In this document: positions 47,655 to 60,030 of the stretch, in pieces
Numbering within the stretch: the stretch's first letter is position 1
How the letters are laid out: each line of letters opens with the position of its first letter
Source: Rutidosis leptorrhynchoides
Taxonomy: Eukaryota > Streptophyta > Magnoliopsida > Asterales > Asteraceae
Assembly (NCBI RefSeq): GCF_046630445.1
Contig: NC_092336.1
Location: forward strand, 507,868,501-507,932,500
Direction: 5' to 3'
DNA length: 64,000 nt
The notes under the pieces: model-generated
Databases searched by the model: none
The model's input: the letters and a program-made list of their open reading frames with translations, nothing else
What the model was told of the DNA's origin: nothing
Translations under genes and position numbers: made by a program

Positions 47655-50600
47655 TGTAGTGACCCAAACTTTTCCATGTTTATATATATTAATTGAGATT
47701 GATATTTACATGATTAAATGTTTCCAACATGTTAAGAAATCAAACTTGTTAAGACTTGATTAATTGAAATATGTTTCATATAGACAATTGACCACCCAAG
47801 TTGACCGGTGATTCACGAACGTTAAAACTTGTAAAAACTATATGATGACATATATATGGATATATATATAGTTAACATGATACTATGATAAGTAAACATA
47901 TCATTAAGTATATTAACAATGAACTACATATGTAAAAACAAGACTACTAACTTAATGATTTTTAAACGAGACATATATGTAACGATTATCGTTGTAAAGA
48001 TATTTAATGTATATATATCATATTAAGAGATATTCATACATGATAATATCATGATAATATAATAATTTAAAATCTTATTTGATATTATAAACATTGGGTT
48101 AACAACATTTAACAAGATCGTTAACCTAAAGGTTTCAAAACAACACTTACATGTAACGACTAACGATGACTTAACGACTCAGTTAAAATGTATATACATG
48201 TAGTGTTTTAATATGTATTTATACACTTTTGAAAGACTTCAATACACTTATCAAAATATTTCTACTTAACAAAAATGCTTACAATTACATCCTTGTTCAG
48301 TTTCATCAACAATTCTACTCGTATGCACCCGTATTCGTACTCGTACAATACACAGCTTTTAGATGTATGTACTATTGGTATATACACTCCAATGATTAGC
48401 TCTTAGCAGCCAATGTGAGTCACCTAACATATGTGGGAACCATCATTTGGCAACTAGCATGAAATATCTCATAAAATTTCAAAAATATGAGTAATCATTC
48501 ATGACTTATTTACATGAAAACAAAATTACATATCCTTTATATCTAATCCATACACCAACGACCAAAAACACCTACAAACACTTTCATTCTTCAATTTTCT
48601 TCATCTAATTGATCTCTCTCAAGTTCTATCTTCAAGTTCTAAGTGTTCTTCATAAATTCTACAAGTTCTAGTTACATAAAATCAAGAATACTTTCAAGTT
48701 TGCTAGCTCACTTCCAATCTTGTAAGGTGATCATCCAACCTCAAGAAATCTTTGTTTCTTATAGTAGGTTATCATTCTAATACAAGGTAATAATCATATT
48801 CAAACTTTGGTTCAATTTCTATAACTATAACAATCTTATTTCAAGTGATGATCTTACTTGAACTTGTTTTCGTGTCATGATTCTGCTTGAAGAACTTCGA
48901 GCCATCCAAGGATCCGTTGAAGCTAGATCCATTTTTCTCTTTTCCAGTAGGTTTATCCAAGGAACTTAAGGTAGTAATGATGTTCATAACATCATTCGAT
49001 TCATACATATAAAGCTATCTTATTCGAAGGTTTAAACTTGTAATCACTAGAACATAGTTTAGTTAATTCTAAACTTGTTCACAAACAAAAGTTAATCCTT
49101 CTAACTTGACTTTTAAAATCAACTAAACACATGTTCTATATCTATACGATATGCTAACTTAATGATTTAAAACCTGGAAACACGAAAAACACCGTAAAAC
49201 CGGATTTACGCCGTCGTAGTAACACCGCGGGCTGTTTTGGGTTAGTTAATTAAAAACTATGATAAACTTTGATTTAAAAGTTGTTATTCTGAGAAAATGA
49301 TTTTTATTATGAACATGAAACTATATCCAAAAATTATGGTTAAACTCAAAGTGGAAGTATGTTTTCTAAAATGGTCATCTAGACGTCGTTCTTTCGACTG
49401 AAATGACTACCTTTACAAAAACGACTTGTAACTTATTTTTATGACTATAAACCTATACATTTTCTGTTTAGATTCATAAAATAGAGTTCAATATGAAACC
49501 ATAGCAATTTGATTCACTCAAAACGGATTTAAAATGAAGAAGTTATGGGTAAAACAAGATTGGATAATTTTTCTCATTTTAGCTACGTGAAAATTGGTAA
49601 CAAATCTATTCCAACCATAACTTAATCAACTTGTATTGTATATTATGTAATCTTGAGATACCATAGACACGTATACAATGTTTCGACCTATCATGTCGAC
49701 ACATCTATATATATTTCGGAACAACCATAGACACTCTATATGTGAATGTTGGAGTTAGCTATACAGGGTTGAGGTTGATTCCAAAATATATATAGTTTGA
49801 GTTGTGATCAATACTGAGATACGTATACACTGGGTCGTGGATTGATTCAAGATAATATTTATCGATTTATTTCTGTACATCTAACTGTTGACAACTAGTT
49901 GTAGGTTACTAAAGAGGACAGCTGACTTAATAAACTTTAAACATCAAAATATATTAAAAGTGTTGTAAATATATTTTGAACATACTTTGATATATATGTA
50001 TATATTGTTATAGGTTCGTGAATCAACCAGTGGCCAAATCTTACTTCCCGACGAAGTAAAAATCTGTGAAAGTGAGTTATAGTCCCACTTTTAAAATCTA
50101 ATATTTTTGGGATGAGAATACATGCAGGTTTTATAAATGATTTACAAAATAGACACAAGTACGTGAAACTACATTCTATGGTTGAATTATCGAAATCGAA
50201 TATGCCCCTTTTTATTAAGTCTGGTAATCTAAGAATTAGGGAACAGACACCCTAATTGACGCGAATCCTAAAGATAGATCTATTGGGCCTAACAAACCCC
50301 ATCCAAAGTACCGGATGCTTTAGTACTTTGAAATTTATATCATATCCGAAGGGTGTCCCGGAATGATGGGGATATTCTTATATATGCATCTTGTTAATGT
50401 CGGTTACCAGGTGTTCACCATATGAATGATTTTTATCTCTATGTATGGGATGTGTATTGAAATATGAAATCTTGTGGTCTATTATTATGATTTGATATAT
50501 ATAGGTTAAACCTATAACTCACCAACATTTTTGTTGACGTTTTAAGCATGTTTATTCTCAGGTGATTATTAAGAGCTTCCGCTGTCGCATACTTAAATAA

Positions 50601-50904
50601 GGACGAGATTTGGAGTCCATGCTTGTATGATATTGTGTAAAAACTGCATTCAAGAAACTTATTTTGTTGTAACATATTTGTATTGTAAACCATTATGTAA
50701 TGGTTGTGTGTAAACAGGATATTTTAGATTATCATTATTTGATAATCTACGTAAAGCTTTTTAAACCTTTATTGATGAAATAAAGGTTATGGTTTGTTTT
50801 AAAATGAATGCAGTCTTTGAAAAACGTCTCATATAGAGGTCAAAACCTCGCAACGAAATCAATTAATATGGAACGTTTTTAATCAATAAGAACGGGACAT
50901 TTCA
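47655..50904 (+). repeat. 3' LTR of element D
   Basis: Starts TGTAGTGACCCAAAC after the polypurine tract and ends GGGACATTTCA, followed by the TSD ACAAA (50905-50909). It belongs to the same subfamily as the reversed solo LTR at 10343-13600. Confidence 0.94.
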
Positions 50905-50909
50905 ACAAA

Positions 50910-53331
50910 CACTCCCAACCAAACCCTAGAGAGAGAAAAGTTTTTAGAGAGAGAGAGAGCTTGGTTTGGGGAAGAAGAAGGGTGAATCGGGTCGAGTCGC
51001 GAGTGTTAAAGTTGTTCATCTCGTTCACGGCTACGTTGTGGTAGTGTTGGTAAGTTCTAAATCCGAATTTCATTGTTAAGATTATTGTTTGAGTTAGAGT
51101 TTGTGTTAGTTAGAGTTATAAACCCATTTATTGTGAAATTTGAGGGTTTTGGGTAAGATTCATGTAAGTAAGCCTAAATGGGTGACTTAGGGTTTCAATT
51201 GATGAAATTGTTAGTTTGGACCTTGCATGTGTTGGTTAAACCTTAGAACACTTGTGTTGACTTGATTTTTGGGTGTAAACCCTAAGTTAGGTCAAAATGG
51301 GTCAAATGGGTACTTTGGGTCAAGTAAGCTTGATTCGGTGTCAAATTAAGTTTTGAGTCGAGTTTTGGTGAATCAAGTATGTAAATACTTGATTTAGGTG
51401 TTAATTGATGTTTTGAAAATATAACCACTAGTCGTTAGTGATTAACGGGCGTTTTATGACTTTGGTCAAAATGAGTAATTTGAATTAGGTCAAATTTGAG
51501 GATGACACTAATTTGGATTAAATGAATGTTAAATGCTTTTGTTAGGAGTTAAATGATGTTTTTGGATGTAATTACTCGCGAGAAGTAATTTTGGGTTAAA
51601 ATGATATTTTTAACATAAGTTAAACGTGGTCAAAAGCAAAATGGGTCAATATTGCACGTGTTGGGGTTTTGGTGCAATTGGCGTTTGAAATGATTACTAC
51701 CTAAGTAGTAATATAGTGTTAAGACCTAGGTTTGGTCTAGTTGGGGTAAAGTATGATTTTGGGTTAAATTGTACTTTATTGTGTTGATTTGAATTACCAC
51801 CAGAAGTGGTAATTGGTTTGTGTCCATTAGGTGTTAAATGGGCGGGTTTTGACGAGCAAGGTGTGATACCTCGGCTAAGGGATGTTTGTTTCGAGTTCTC
51901 TTTTAGAGAATGGCTATTTATGTGTATATTGTACCTACGTGTGATATAGGTGGTTACTTGCTCAGATTTGAGGACGAAGATCATGTTGTACATGACTTGT
52001 GCGGGCATTTCAAGGTGAGTGGAATAATTATATGCGTAGATATATAATGTATTTATTTGTGTAGCGTGAGATGTGAAGTGTCGATGTGCTAAGACACCAC
52101 GTTCACGTGACGAGTGAAGTGTCGATGTGCTAAGACACCACTCAAAGTAATATGACGGGTGAAGTGTCGATGTGTTAAGACACCACCCGGGGTGAAGTGT
52201 TGATGTGTTAAGACACCACCCGGAGTGAAGTATCAATGTGCTAAGATGCCACTCCAAGAAATTAACGGATGAAGTGTCGATGTGTTAAGACGCCATCCGG
52301 GGTGAAGTATCGACGTGTTAAGATGCCACCCCAAGTAAGATGAAGGGTGAAGTGCCGATGTGTTAAGGCGCCACTCGAGGTGAAGTATCGACGTGTTAAG
52401 ATGCCACCTCAAGTAAAATGAAGAGTGAAGTGTCGAAGTGATAAGACACCACTCGGGGTGAAGTGTCAACGTGTTAAGACGCCACCCAGGGTGAAGTATC
52501 GACGTGTTAAGATGCCACTCGTGAGGTTAGTGTACGACGTGTTAAGTACACTAATGGATGTTATGAACTCCGACGGTCTTTTAAATACCGTTCCCTCGTT
52601 CGATTGGTTAACCATGGTTATTGTGTTGTAGTGTAGCATATTATATTGTTCGAGTTATATGCTATTGTTTGTGCTAGCTTGCGTATTGGACATGTAGCGT
52701 TATACTTTGCGATGGTATGCTAATTATATTGCTAGTGTTTATGCGGTAATTGTGAAAGTGATTGCAAGTAAGTAGGTTATATATGTATGTGTATAATTAT
52801 TGCATTCACTAAGCTTTATGCTTACCCCTCTCGTTGTATACCTTTTTACAGGTATCGTGTTTTGAAGCTAACTAGTTGTTAGAGTAGATGCTTAGGAGCG
52901 CTTGGGCTCGATAGGGTAGCTTTTGGATATGTTAATGCGGATTGGGGCTTTGGTAGCCCTAGGGATTGTGCTCTTGGTATCGGGTTGGGTTGTAGAGTCC
53001 TAATCCGTCTAAAGAGATAAATGGGTCGAAGTCGCTACATTATTTGTAAAACGGGTCATTGTGGGCCCGGTGTTGTAAAACTTATTTTCATTGTGGAAAT
53101 CTCTTAGTTTTACTTAATATGATGTGTTGTGAAAGTTGTTTCGTCTAAAAGTGTCGGGAAGCGGGTTTTCCGCTCGTGTGAATTTGAAAAACTGATCAGG
53201 AACTTTTAGTTCATTTGGATGCTGTCCCAAGGGCTTGGACGCCGTCCAGATAACTGGACGCCGTCCAGATGTACTGTCCCAGATTTTTTTTTTAGGCGTG
53301 TTTTTTGGTAAAACGGAGTCGGGTTGTTACA
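50910..53331 (+). repeat. 3' LTR of element A, second part
   Basis: Continues the LTR after element D and matches 16804-19236, including the hairpin array. It ends GGGTTGTTACA, followed by the TSD CGCAA (53332-53336). Confidence 0.92.
52073..52554 (+). repeat. Array of 13 covarying hairpins in the 3' LTR of element A
   Basis: The second copy of the array at 17972-18454, with the same 13 units. Several units pair better here: GGATG/CATCC near 52267-52299 is perfect where the other copy has GAATG. The last unit is TTAGTGTAC - GACGTGTTAA - GTACACTAA (52527-52554), a 9-bp perfect stem; in the other LTR its pairs are kept by G-U wobbles. See the finding for interpretation. Confidence 0.9.
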
Positions 53332-53610
53332 CGCAATATATAGCATTGAGTTGGCCCCTACAAAATATGAAATTTACATTTATATAACTTAGCTTTTTTT
53401 GGAATTCAATAATGATTGTATACTTGATAAATAATAAATATATAAGTACCTTGATTTCGTCCAACCAGTCAACAGTTGGTGTCCCCGAGCCAGAACTACT
53501 TTTCCTCGGTACATCTTCTGGACTATCATTTGTTAACATACGTTTCCGCTCGTGAAGAAGCTCTGAGATTTGTTCCTGCATTTGTTTCATAGCAATTTCC
53601 ATACTGTCCA
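53332..53610 (-). pseudogene. CACTA gene fragments between the two LTR insertions
   Basis: Two exon parts on the minus strand. 53610-53450 continues the exon cut by the solo LTR: MEIAMKQMQEQISELLHERK, then a Ser-rich stretch and DWLDEIK, ending at AAG|gtac. After an intron, acceptor ttttgtag at 53358 opens the first 26 bases of the DUF8039-like exon, which then runs into element A at 53331 and resumes at 16286. The coiled-coil-like heptads (MKQMQEQISELLHERK) extend the charged helix of the preceding exon part. Confidence 0.75.
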
Positions 53611-53766
53611 TGTGATGACCCGAAAATTTCTGACCAAATTTAAACTTTATCTTTAAATGATTTAATGTTTTCGACACGATAAGCAAAGTCTGTAATGTTG
53701 AGTCTAAAAGTTTTGGAACTATATTCATGTAATTAATTATTCTTTGACTGTTCTCGAAGATTCACG

Positions 53767-53770
<4 letters not shown>

Positions 53771-53848
<78 letters not shown>
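53771..53848. repeat. (AT)n microsatellite in the family-B solo LTR
   Basis: An uninterrupted AT run of 78 bp. The corresponding run in element B is about 40 bp (24547-24586) in one LTR and shorter still in the other, so the tract is length-variable. Confidence 0.97.
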
Positions 53849-53850
<2 letters not shown>

Positions 53851-54404
53851 CAAGTTATTTAGTAAACGATATAAACATTCGATTATTGATTCGATTAATA
53901 TTTAGATAAGTTAACTAAAACGTTTAAGATGAACCAGTAAAACACTAATTTGCTACAGTATTTTCGAATTGCTACAGTACCCGAAAAGCTACAGTGTTTT
54001 CGAAAATCACTATTTGCTACAGTAAAAAATAGCGAGACGATGTATATATTATATATATATTAACAAATAGCGAGACGATGATTTATAGAAGTAAATGACC
54101 AAAACACTCGAAAGTTAAGATATACTTTGAGTGGTATAGTTTATGGATAATTTAATGCTATATTTTGACAAAGGTACGTGACACGAAACGTAAAATACAA
54201 GTTTTCTAAATGTACGAAAGGACATTCGAAAAACCGGAATCGGGACATAAGTCGAGTGATGACGTGCGACATATCGAAACAAAAATTACAAGTCAACTAT
54301 GCACGTGAATTTAATATAATATATAATTAATTATATATATTATATATTAATATTTAAATTATGTCGACAAACAAGAAAACAAAAATATGTGAGCTGAAAC
54401 CTCA

Positions 54405-54483
54405 GGCCATGCAATCGCATGGCCAATGCTCCTCAGACCCATGCGATCGTATGGGGACGATTTTCAGGCCACATCTATAAAAG
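54405..54483 (+). promoter_or_regulatory. Family-B LTR promoter in the solo LTR
   Basis: GGCCATGCAATCGCATGGCC (54405-54424) and a CCCATGCGATCGTATGGG-type palindrome (54438-54455), each with one mismatch, are followed by TATAAAAG at 54476-54483. Position and spacing agree with the copy at 24825-24901. Confidence 0.6.
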
Positions 54484-54528
54484 CTCGAACATTCTGCTTC
54501 TGATTTCATTTCATTATTACTCCGTATG

Positions 54529-54577
<49 letters not shown>

Positions 54578-56313
54578 CATTATTATTATTATTATTATTA
54601 AGATTAATATTATTATTATTAATCTTATTATTATTATTAAAATTATACATAAAATACTACGACGAGGTCATGAGCGTGTCACTTTCAAAATGGGTTTTCG
54701 AGCGGGAAAGAGTTAAGGAAACTATGGGTTATAGCTATGGAGGTTATGGGTAATGTACGTGGGTATTATTGGCAAATCAAACCTAGTTTTTATCATCTCC
54801 GTTACGTCTACGTACTTTCCCACAATATTGAATCTCAATATTGGTACGTGAGTATTCATATCTTATCTTTTATATGTTAATTGTGTATCCATGTCTAGTG
54901 CTCGAGTATATATAATTATGAATGCTTGTACGCTAAATTTCGTCGTTAAACAGTTTATAATGAATCACGAATTAAATACATATATTACTGGAAAAAGGTA
55001 TATGATATGCATGTTTTTGGAAAGCTGGCGAAAAATCAATAACTTTTCATTTAGATATCGAATAGTTTCGATGAACGGATTAAAAGATATGGTCAACTGA
55101 ATTATGATTGACGTTAATTGGAATTGCTTTTGAATCTACAATTAATATTTAAACAACTTGTTTGTAAGATTGATAAATTGGATTTTTGAATATTACCAAC
55201 CGAGTAAATGAATTCTTATATAAGGCACGTCTCGTTTTGTTGAACTATTGTCAAAATTGACTTTTTGAAACGACTTTGGATAACTTTTGTATGTCGATCT
55301 CGAGCATTAGGATTGTGATACACTATGACCTGACCTAGCTTAATAGACATTTATTGACCAACATATGTTCTCTAGATTGAGATCTACGGTTATTTGGTAA
55401 TCCGAGTTTCAGTCACATTTTGGTGAACGACTTTATATGCTGCTAAGGTGAGTTTCATTTACTCCCTTTTTAATTGCTTTTGCAATCTATATTTTTGGGC
55501 TGAGAATACATGCACTTTATTTTAAACGCAATGGATACAAGTACATACTAAATTCTACACCGAGTTTGAACCGAAAATCCCTTAGCTTTGGTAACTAGTA
55601 ACTGCCGGTTATAAGAACTAGTGGGAGCGAATAGTTGTATATGGATCCATAGGGCTTGACATCCCCGTCTGTTTCAGGTATAGAAACCCTAGCTTGAACT
55701 ATAAAACAGACGTATGCTATTTGAGGTTAGTACACGTTGGATTGCGTGTATTGTACATGTTGGTTGCATGTATGTTAAAACAGGGGTACTTATTATAACG
55801 TTAAAGTTTAGTTACCAAGGTGTTCAATTTCGTAGAATATTTTGATAAACGTTTCTGGATGAAATAACTGAAATCTTGTGATCCGCCTTTATATACAGTT
55901 TATGCGAAACATTAAAACTATGAACTCACCAACCTTTGTGTTGACACTTGTTAGCATTTTTATTCTCAGGTTCCTAGAAGTCTTCCGCTGTTTGCTTATA
56001 TGTTAGACAAGCTATGTGCATGGAGTCTTACATGGCATATTTATCAAGGAAACGTTGCATTCACCAAATCATCACCGTGTATCTTATTTTGACTGCATTG
56101 TCAATGGAAGTACTATTGTAACTATTATTTACGATGATTGTCTATATGTAGAAATCATCAGATGTCGAAAACCTTTGATTTAAATATTCATTTATGGTGT
56201 GCCTTTTCAAAAGAATGCAATGTTTACAAAACGTATCATATAGAGGTCAAATACCTCGCAATGAAATCGATGAATGACGTGTTCGTCCATATGGATTTGG
56301 AGCGATCGTCACA

Positions 56314-57940
56314 GTCCACTTTTGCTTGCCACTCTTCTTTCAGTTTTACTACTTTTGCTTGCCACTCTTCTTCCATTTTTTCTACTTTTGTTTGCCACTC
56401 TTCATTCGATAGCCGCTTCCTCTTTTTCTGCACATAACTATCTAATCCTTTCCTCCACCCCGTAGTGTATCCGACAACCCTAGTACGACCTTGGTGCTCA
56501 TCTCCTACCACCGATGTTAGAAGATCACATCCTGGTTCAGGTTCCCAAGTTCCATCAGTCAGTTTCTTGTCCAGGTCTAGCTGTAAATTGAGGTTCAAAA
56601 TAATCATAATCAGCTCAAAAAATTAGTGTCTCAGAATTGGCTAAAATGTTATGTGATACATATAATAATAAAAGTTAAAAATGTTAACTAATATCAACTC
56701 TTTACCAAAAAAAATTTTAAATAAACAAATCTTACCAGTTCTTGTACAACATTTTCTAGATCAGGTGGTATAACCCTCACCCCATCCGGACCCAATGGCA
56801 TTCTTGACAATAAGTAATTTCTTGCACGCCTGTTACTGATTTTATGTACAACGGTTGCTTTTTTTTCATCTTGTGCCTCTTCATCCCATGTTTCTTCCAT
56901 AACTCGGTATGGTGTTGCGCCTAAATGAGGAGGATCCTTTCTCGTCCGTGCATTTTCTCTAGCTTTTTCGCGTAATTGCTTAACATAAGAGTAGTAAACA
57001 AAAATCACATAAGAGAGATGCGACAACATTCTATAGCACCTTAATCAGGTTAGTTTTATACCACCTTAATCAGAGTTAAAAATTTTGAATTTTTTGACCA
57101 AGTTTGAGTTTGACCAACTTTGACTGACTCGGACAGTCAGACACTCAGATCCCATCAACTGCCCTATCAGTTACAGATAATGTAATGTGATTATACTTTA
57201 CAATACCTAGCTAACTACATTTAAAGTTTGAATAATTACCAACTAAACAGACCATAATATTGATAATATGCAAATTACACCTTTCAGATCACAATCCATT
57301 CATCTAGCTAAATCATAATTTACAATATAACAAGAAACTTTAGTATAAATTCAAACACAATACCTGTTTTACTTCCGTGCCTTCCCTCGCGACAAAATCA
57401 GTCCATGTATCTTCTTCAATAAAGCTGTACTTTTCAAACGGTACCCTTCCTTTCAACATGTAATTTTTGCGGAGTTTACCTTTGAATCTTTTCCAGGAAG
57501 TATTGCAAAGCTTAATGACTTCTTTCTTATTTGTATCCTCTTTAATCCTCCAAAACAACTGTTATTTTCAAATATATATAGATGTTTATAAATACAAAGA
57601 CTAAAATAAACAATACAAGTAACAGTTTAATACACCATTATACCTTGATGGCTTGCCACAGTTGGTCTTTGTCATCTTTTGGTACATGCTTCCAAGTACT
57701 ATACTTTATTGACGTTGATCTTTTTGTTACCGCACCAATATAGTTGGAAAAATGACTTCGGTTGGTTTCGATAGGCTGACCAAGATCGTTAAAACTGATT
57801 TCCATAACTCCAGTCCACTTGCTTAAAGTAGTCATGCCTCTACTTGTAGCTTTTGGTTCCTCGTCTTGATTTAATTCACGATCCAAATCATCAAACTCAT
57901 TGTAATCTTCATCTTCAGAATCATTATTGTTGTTAAAATC
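56314..57940 (-). pseudogene. CACTA gene: Transposase_24 (Ptta/En/Spm-like) exons
   Basis: Four exons with GT-AG borders on the minus strand: 57940-57644 (acidic start, then SFNDLGQPIETNRSHFSNYIG and WKHVPKDDKDQLWQAI), 57558-57364 (SWKRFKGKLRKNYML, then EKYSFIEEDTWTDFV), 56978-56736 (ENARTRKDPPHLGATPYRV) and 56580 down to the solo LTR (GTWEPEPGCDLLTSVVGDEH, GRTRVVG, then a Lys/Glu-rich helix with three repeats of EEWQAKV type). These are the hallmarks of the plant Ptta/En/Spm transposase family. The ATG exon was not identified; it should lie upstream of 57940. A DDE catalytic domain is not part of this gene, so mobilisation would need a separate transposase. Confidence 0.8.
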
Positions 57941-58649
57941 CTGAAACATGCATACATATTAAATAAACAGAAACTTTAGAGATATACATACCTTTTGTAG
58001 GTCTACGATTCCAAGAAACTAAAACTTTAGAGTTTTCATTGAGTGATAAGAAACAAATCTTCAAACACCTATATAAAAATAAAAAAAAAATAAAAAAGTT
58101 AACTATAAACACTTTCATATATATACTTAAAAACAAACGAAGTACATCATATCATAGAAAATATCGCAACGCTAATTTGCCAATATGTTGGTCATATAAA
58201 TGTACACTAAAAACACTAATAAACCTCTAATAAAAATAGTAAATAAACAAAAAAATCAATTTTTTTTTCAAATATATGCTTTTATTTTGCAACAATAGAA
58301 CACATACATAAATGCAAATGAAATACATATATACCTTAAACAAATATGTTGGAAAATTCATATATAAGCATATGTGATTTTGAGATGGAAAAGAATAAGC
58401 GTGTGTGAAATTTGATTGGTGAGTATGAATTTGTGTTTTTTAAGTTGTTTGAATGGAGTAAATGATAGAGTAAATGAAGTTGAAATTTGGATAAATGAAG
58501 TTGAAGTTTGGAGTAAATGAAGAGATGAAGTTTGGATAAATGTGTGTGAAATTCGAAGTTGAAGTTTAGAGGTGTACCAGCTCATCAGATCATTAGCTGC
58601 CAGCCATCTGTTCAAAAAATAGCCGTTATTCATTTCATTCTTTTTAATA

Positions 58650-59013
58650 TGAAACCGGTTTTCTATCGAAAAGAGGTTCCAAATCCCTGGAACCGGTTTT
58701 CTAACGAAACAGGTTCCTTATGTTTTTGAAAGAAACCGGTTTTGTAATGAAAAGAGGTTCCAAAACGCAGGAACCGGTTTTTATAACAAAACATGTTCCT
58801 TAAGTTTTAGAAAAGAAACCTCTTTTTATATAAAAAGAGGTTCCAAAGATGTGGAAGCGGTTTTTTTACAAAAAGAGGATCCTTAACTATTGAAACCGGT
58901 TTTCCTATTAAACAACACAAACCGGTTCCTTTTTGGTATTGAAACCTTTTTTTTGTTGCTATTATAAAAAGAGGTTCTTTATGGGGGTTCTTATTCTCAT
59001 ATTTGTAGTAGTG
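58650..59013 (-). repeat. Right terminus and subterminal repeats of the CACTA element
   Basis: The end reads CACTACTACAAATATGAGAA on the minus strand from 59013. Over the adjoining 330 bp the motifs AACCGGTTT and AAGAGGTTCC recur in both orientations (for example 58654, 58699, 58736, 58783, 58897, 58918). Clustered subterminal repeats are binding sites for a CACTA transposase subunit in the En/Spm system; the same role here is inference. The base composition contrasts with the AT-rich flank. Confidence 0.78.
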
Positions 59014-59424
59014 AAGGAAGTAACATGAATTAATAAGTAACATGTCAAATCGTGTTTTCCACGAAGTCACGATCGAGTCGCTTGTTAAACGTTTTTAAGA
59101 CTTTAGGCTTTATTTTTATTTTTTTGATATCAAGTGCTTTATAAGTTATAGCCTACTATAAGAGGCAAAATAGAGAAAAGGATCTTTATGGTTCGAGGAA
59201 AAACCTTCTAACACTATTAACTATTAAATTATAGATTGAAGATTTATATGTATTGAATACATGTTTGTATGTATATATGTATCTATGTATGTATGTGTAT
59301 GTATATAAAGTAATGTATGTTTATGTAGGAGTGCACATATGTTTATATATGTTTCATGCATTTTTCTTGAACCTCATATAGCACACTCAAATATATTTTT
59401 GTATTTCTTTTTTTTTAATTTACC

Positions 59425-59635
59425 ATTGACCAGAGGTCTTTATGGAAGCAATCTCTCTACTCTGGAGTAGAGAGAGATGACTTTCTCTCCCTATGGGTGG
59501 AGAGTCATTTCTCTACACGTGAATGGATAAACGACTTCTCTTCTATTTCAGAGTAGAGGAAAGATTGTCTACATCTTATCTCCCCATACCTCGTGAGCGC
59601 GAGATTGGGTATCGTTGTTGTTGTATTATAGAATA
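59425..59635 (+). mobile_element. Possible SINE-like remnant
   Basis: The segment starts accagaggtctttatgg and contains two inverted AGAG-rich pieces (tctctctactctgg / agtagagagaga, 59451-59474). It ends gagattgggtatcgttgttgttgt, a TTG-rich tail of the kind seen at 3' ends of plant SINEs. No A/B boxes were confirmed and no TSD was found. Confidence 0.35.
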
Positions 59636-59877
59636 CATGTAAATTAGTAATGTTTGTATATTCATTTAGCTGGTTTGGTTCGACTACGAGAGATCTTATT
59701 TATAGATGAGAGAAGATACAAATGCTTCGGAAATGTGCTACTACTTATTCTCGTTAATTAGTTTTGAATTGTTCACATAAGTTTGTCTCACAAATATTTA
59801 GAGGAAAGCATTCTAGTTCCTTATTTATACATTGGATTTGTAGAAATTTAAGATGAGTACAAGTCTAAGAGCATTAT

Positions 59878-60030
59878 ATGTAGGTTGGGTTTTCTAGCGT
59901 TATGCGCAATTCACCCGGTACCAGGTATCGCGCTCGGGAGGCTAGATTACTGGAGGTTTTTCCTTCTATGGAGGAGTCAATGTACTCGTTCATAGGAGGG
60001 TTTCCTCCTTACCCAAAAAAATAAAAAATA
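59878..60030 (+). mobile_element. Possible SINE-like remnant with A-rich tail
   Basis: A GC-richer island (ttctagcgttatgcgcaatt, ccggtaccaggtatcgcgct) in AT-rich flanks, ending cctccttaccc followed by an A-rich tail (60015-60031). The composition and tail suggest a tRNA-derived short element, but promoter boxes could not be assigned. Confidence 0.35.

Larger units (their letters stand above)
40529..50904 (+). mobile_element. Element D: second F-box-carrying Ty3/gypsy copy with a 5' deletion
   Basis: A relative of element C inside the 3' LTR of element A, with TSD ACAAA on both sides. The 3' LTR is complete (47655-50904). The 5' LTR stops near 41806 and joins directly to the last codons of the acidic ORF, so the rest of the LTR, the primer binding site and most of that ORF are gone (about 2.7 kb compared with C). 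The F-box ORF and gag-pol are intact. The end structure shows that the deletion came after insertion, because no copy without a primer binding site could have been reverse-transcribed. Confidence 0.93.
16287..53331 (+). mobile_element. Element A: LARD-like non-autonomous LTR retrotransposon (containing B, C, D)
   Basis: The 5' LTR is 16287-19236. A primer binding site follows, then a non-coding interior (19237-22352 and 39884-40142) and a polypurine tract. The 3' LTR is 40143-40528 plus 50910-53331. The LTRs start TGTAACA and end TTACA. The perfect TSD CGCAA is at 16282-16286 and 53332-53336. Without nested insertions it is about 9.1 kb: LTRs of 2950 and about 2808 bp around an interior of about 3.4 kb. 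No gag or pol was recognised in either orientation, which fits a large retrotransposon derivative (LARD) relying on proteins from another element. The LTRs are very similar, so the insertion is fairly recent. Confidence 0.9.
53611..56313 (+). mobile_element. Solo LTR of family B in the CACTA gene
   Basis: Starts TGTGATGACCCG and ends CGATCGTCACA, with a perfect TSD GTCCA at 53606-53610 and 56314-56318. It matches the LTR of element B throughout and has no interior. The insertion splits an exon of the CACTA gene. Internal features are a 78-bp AT run (53771-53848), TTGCTACAGT repeats (53945-54030), mutated palindromes and TATA box (54405-54483), and a TTA microsatellite (54533-54600). Confidence 0.93.
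9816..59013 (-). mobile_element. CACTA (En/Spm-like) DNA transposon, disrupted by nested LTR insertions
   Basis: The right terminus is the inverted CACTA end: read on the minus strand from 59013 it is CACTACTACAAATATGAGAA. It is preceded inwards by subterminal AACCGG repeats. The minus-strand gene inside (exons between 57940 and 10016) encodes the Transposase_24/DUF8039/Ulp1 type of protein found in plant CACTA elements. Without the inserted LTR elements the gene span is only about 4.9 kb. The left terminus was not found: no CACTA end and no AACCGG repeats occur between 9816 and 10016, so the left arm is deleted or displaced, and 9816 is only the border with the LINE. Confidence 0.75.

Noticed and set aside
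54402..54753. Poly-Asn and poly-Leu/Tyr ORFs
   Set aside because: Translations of the TTA/TAA microsatellite in the solo LTR.
58807..59070. 87-codon minus-strand ORF
   Set aside because: Lies in the CACTA subterminal repeats and terminus; its composition is explained by the GGTTCC/AACCGG repeats.
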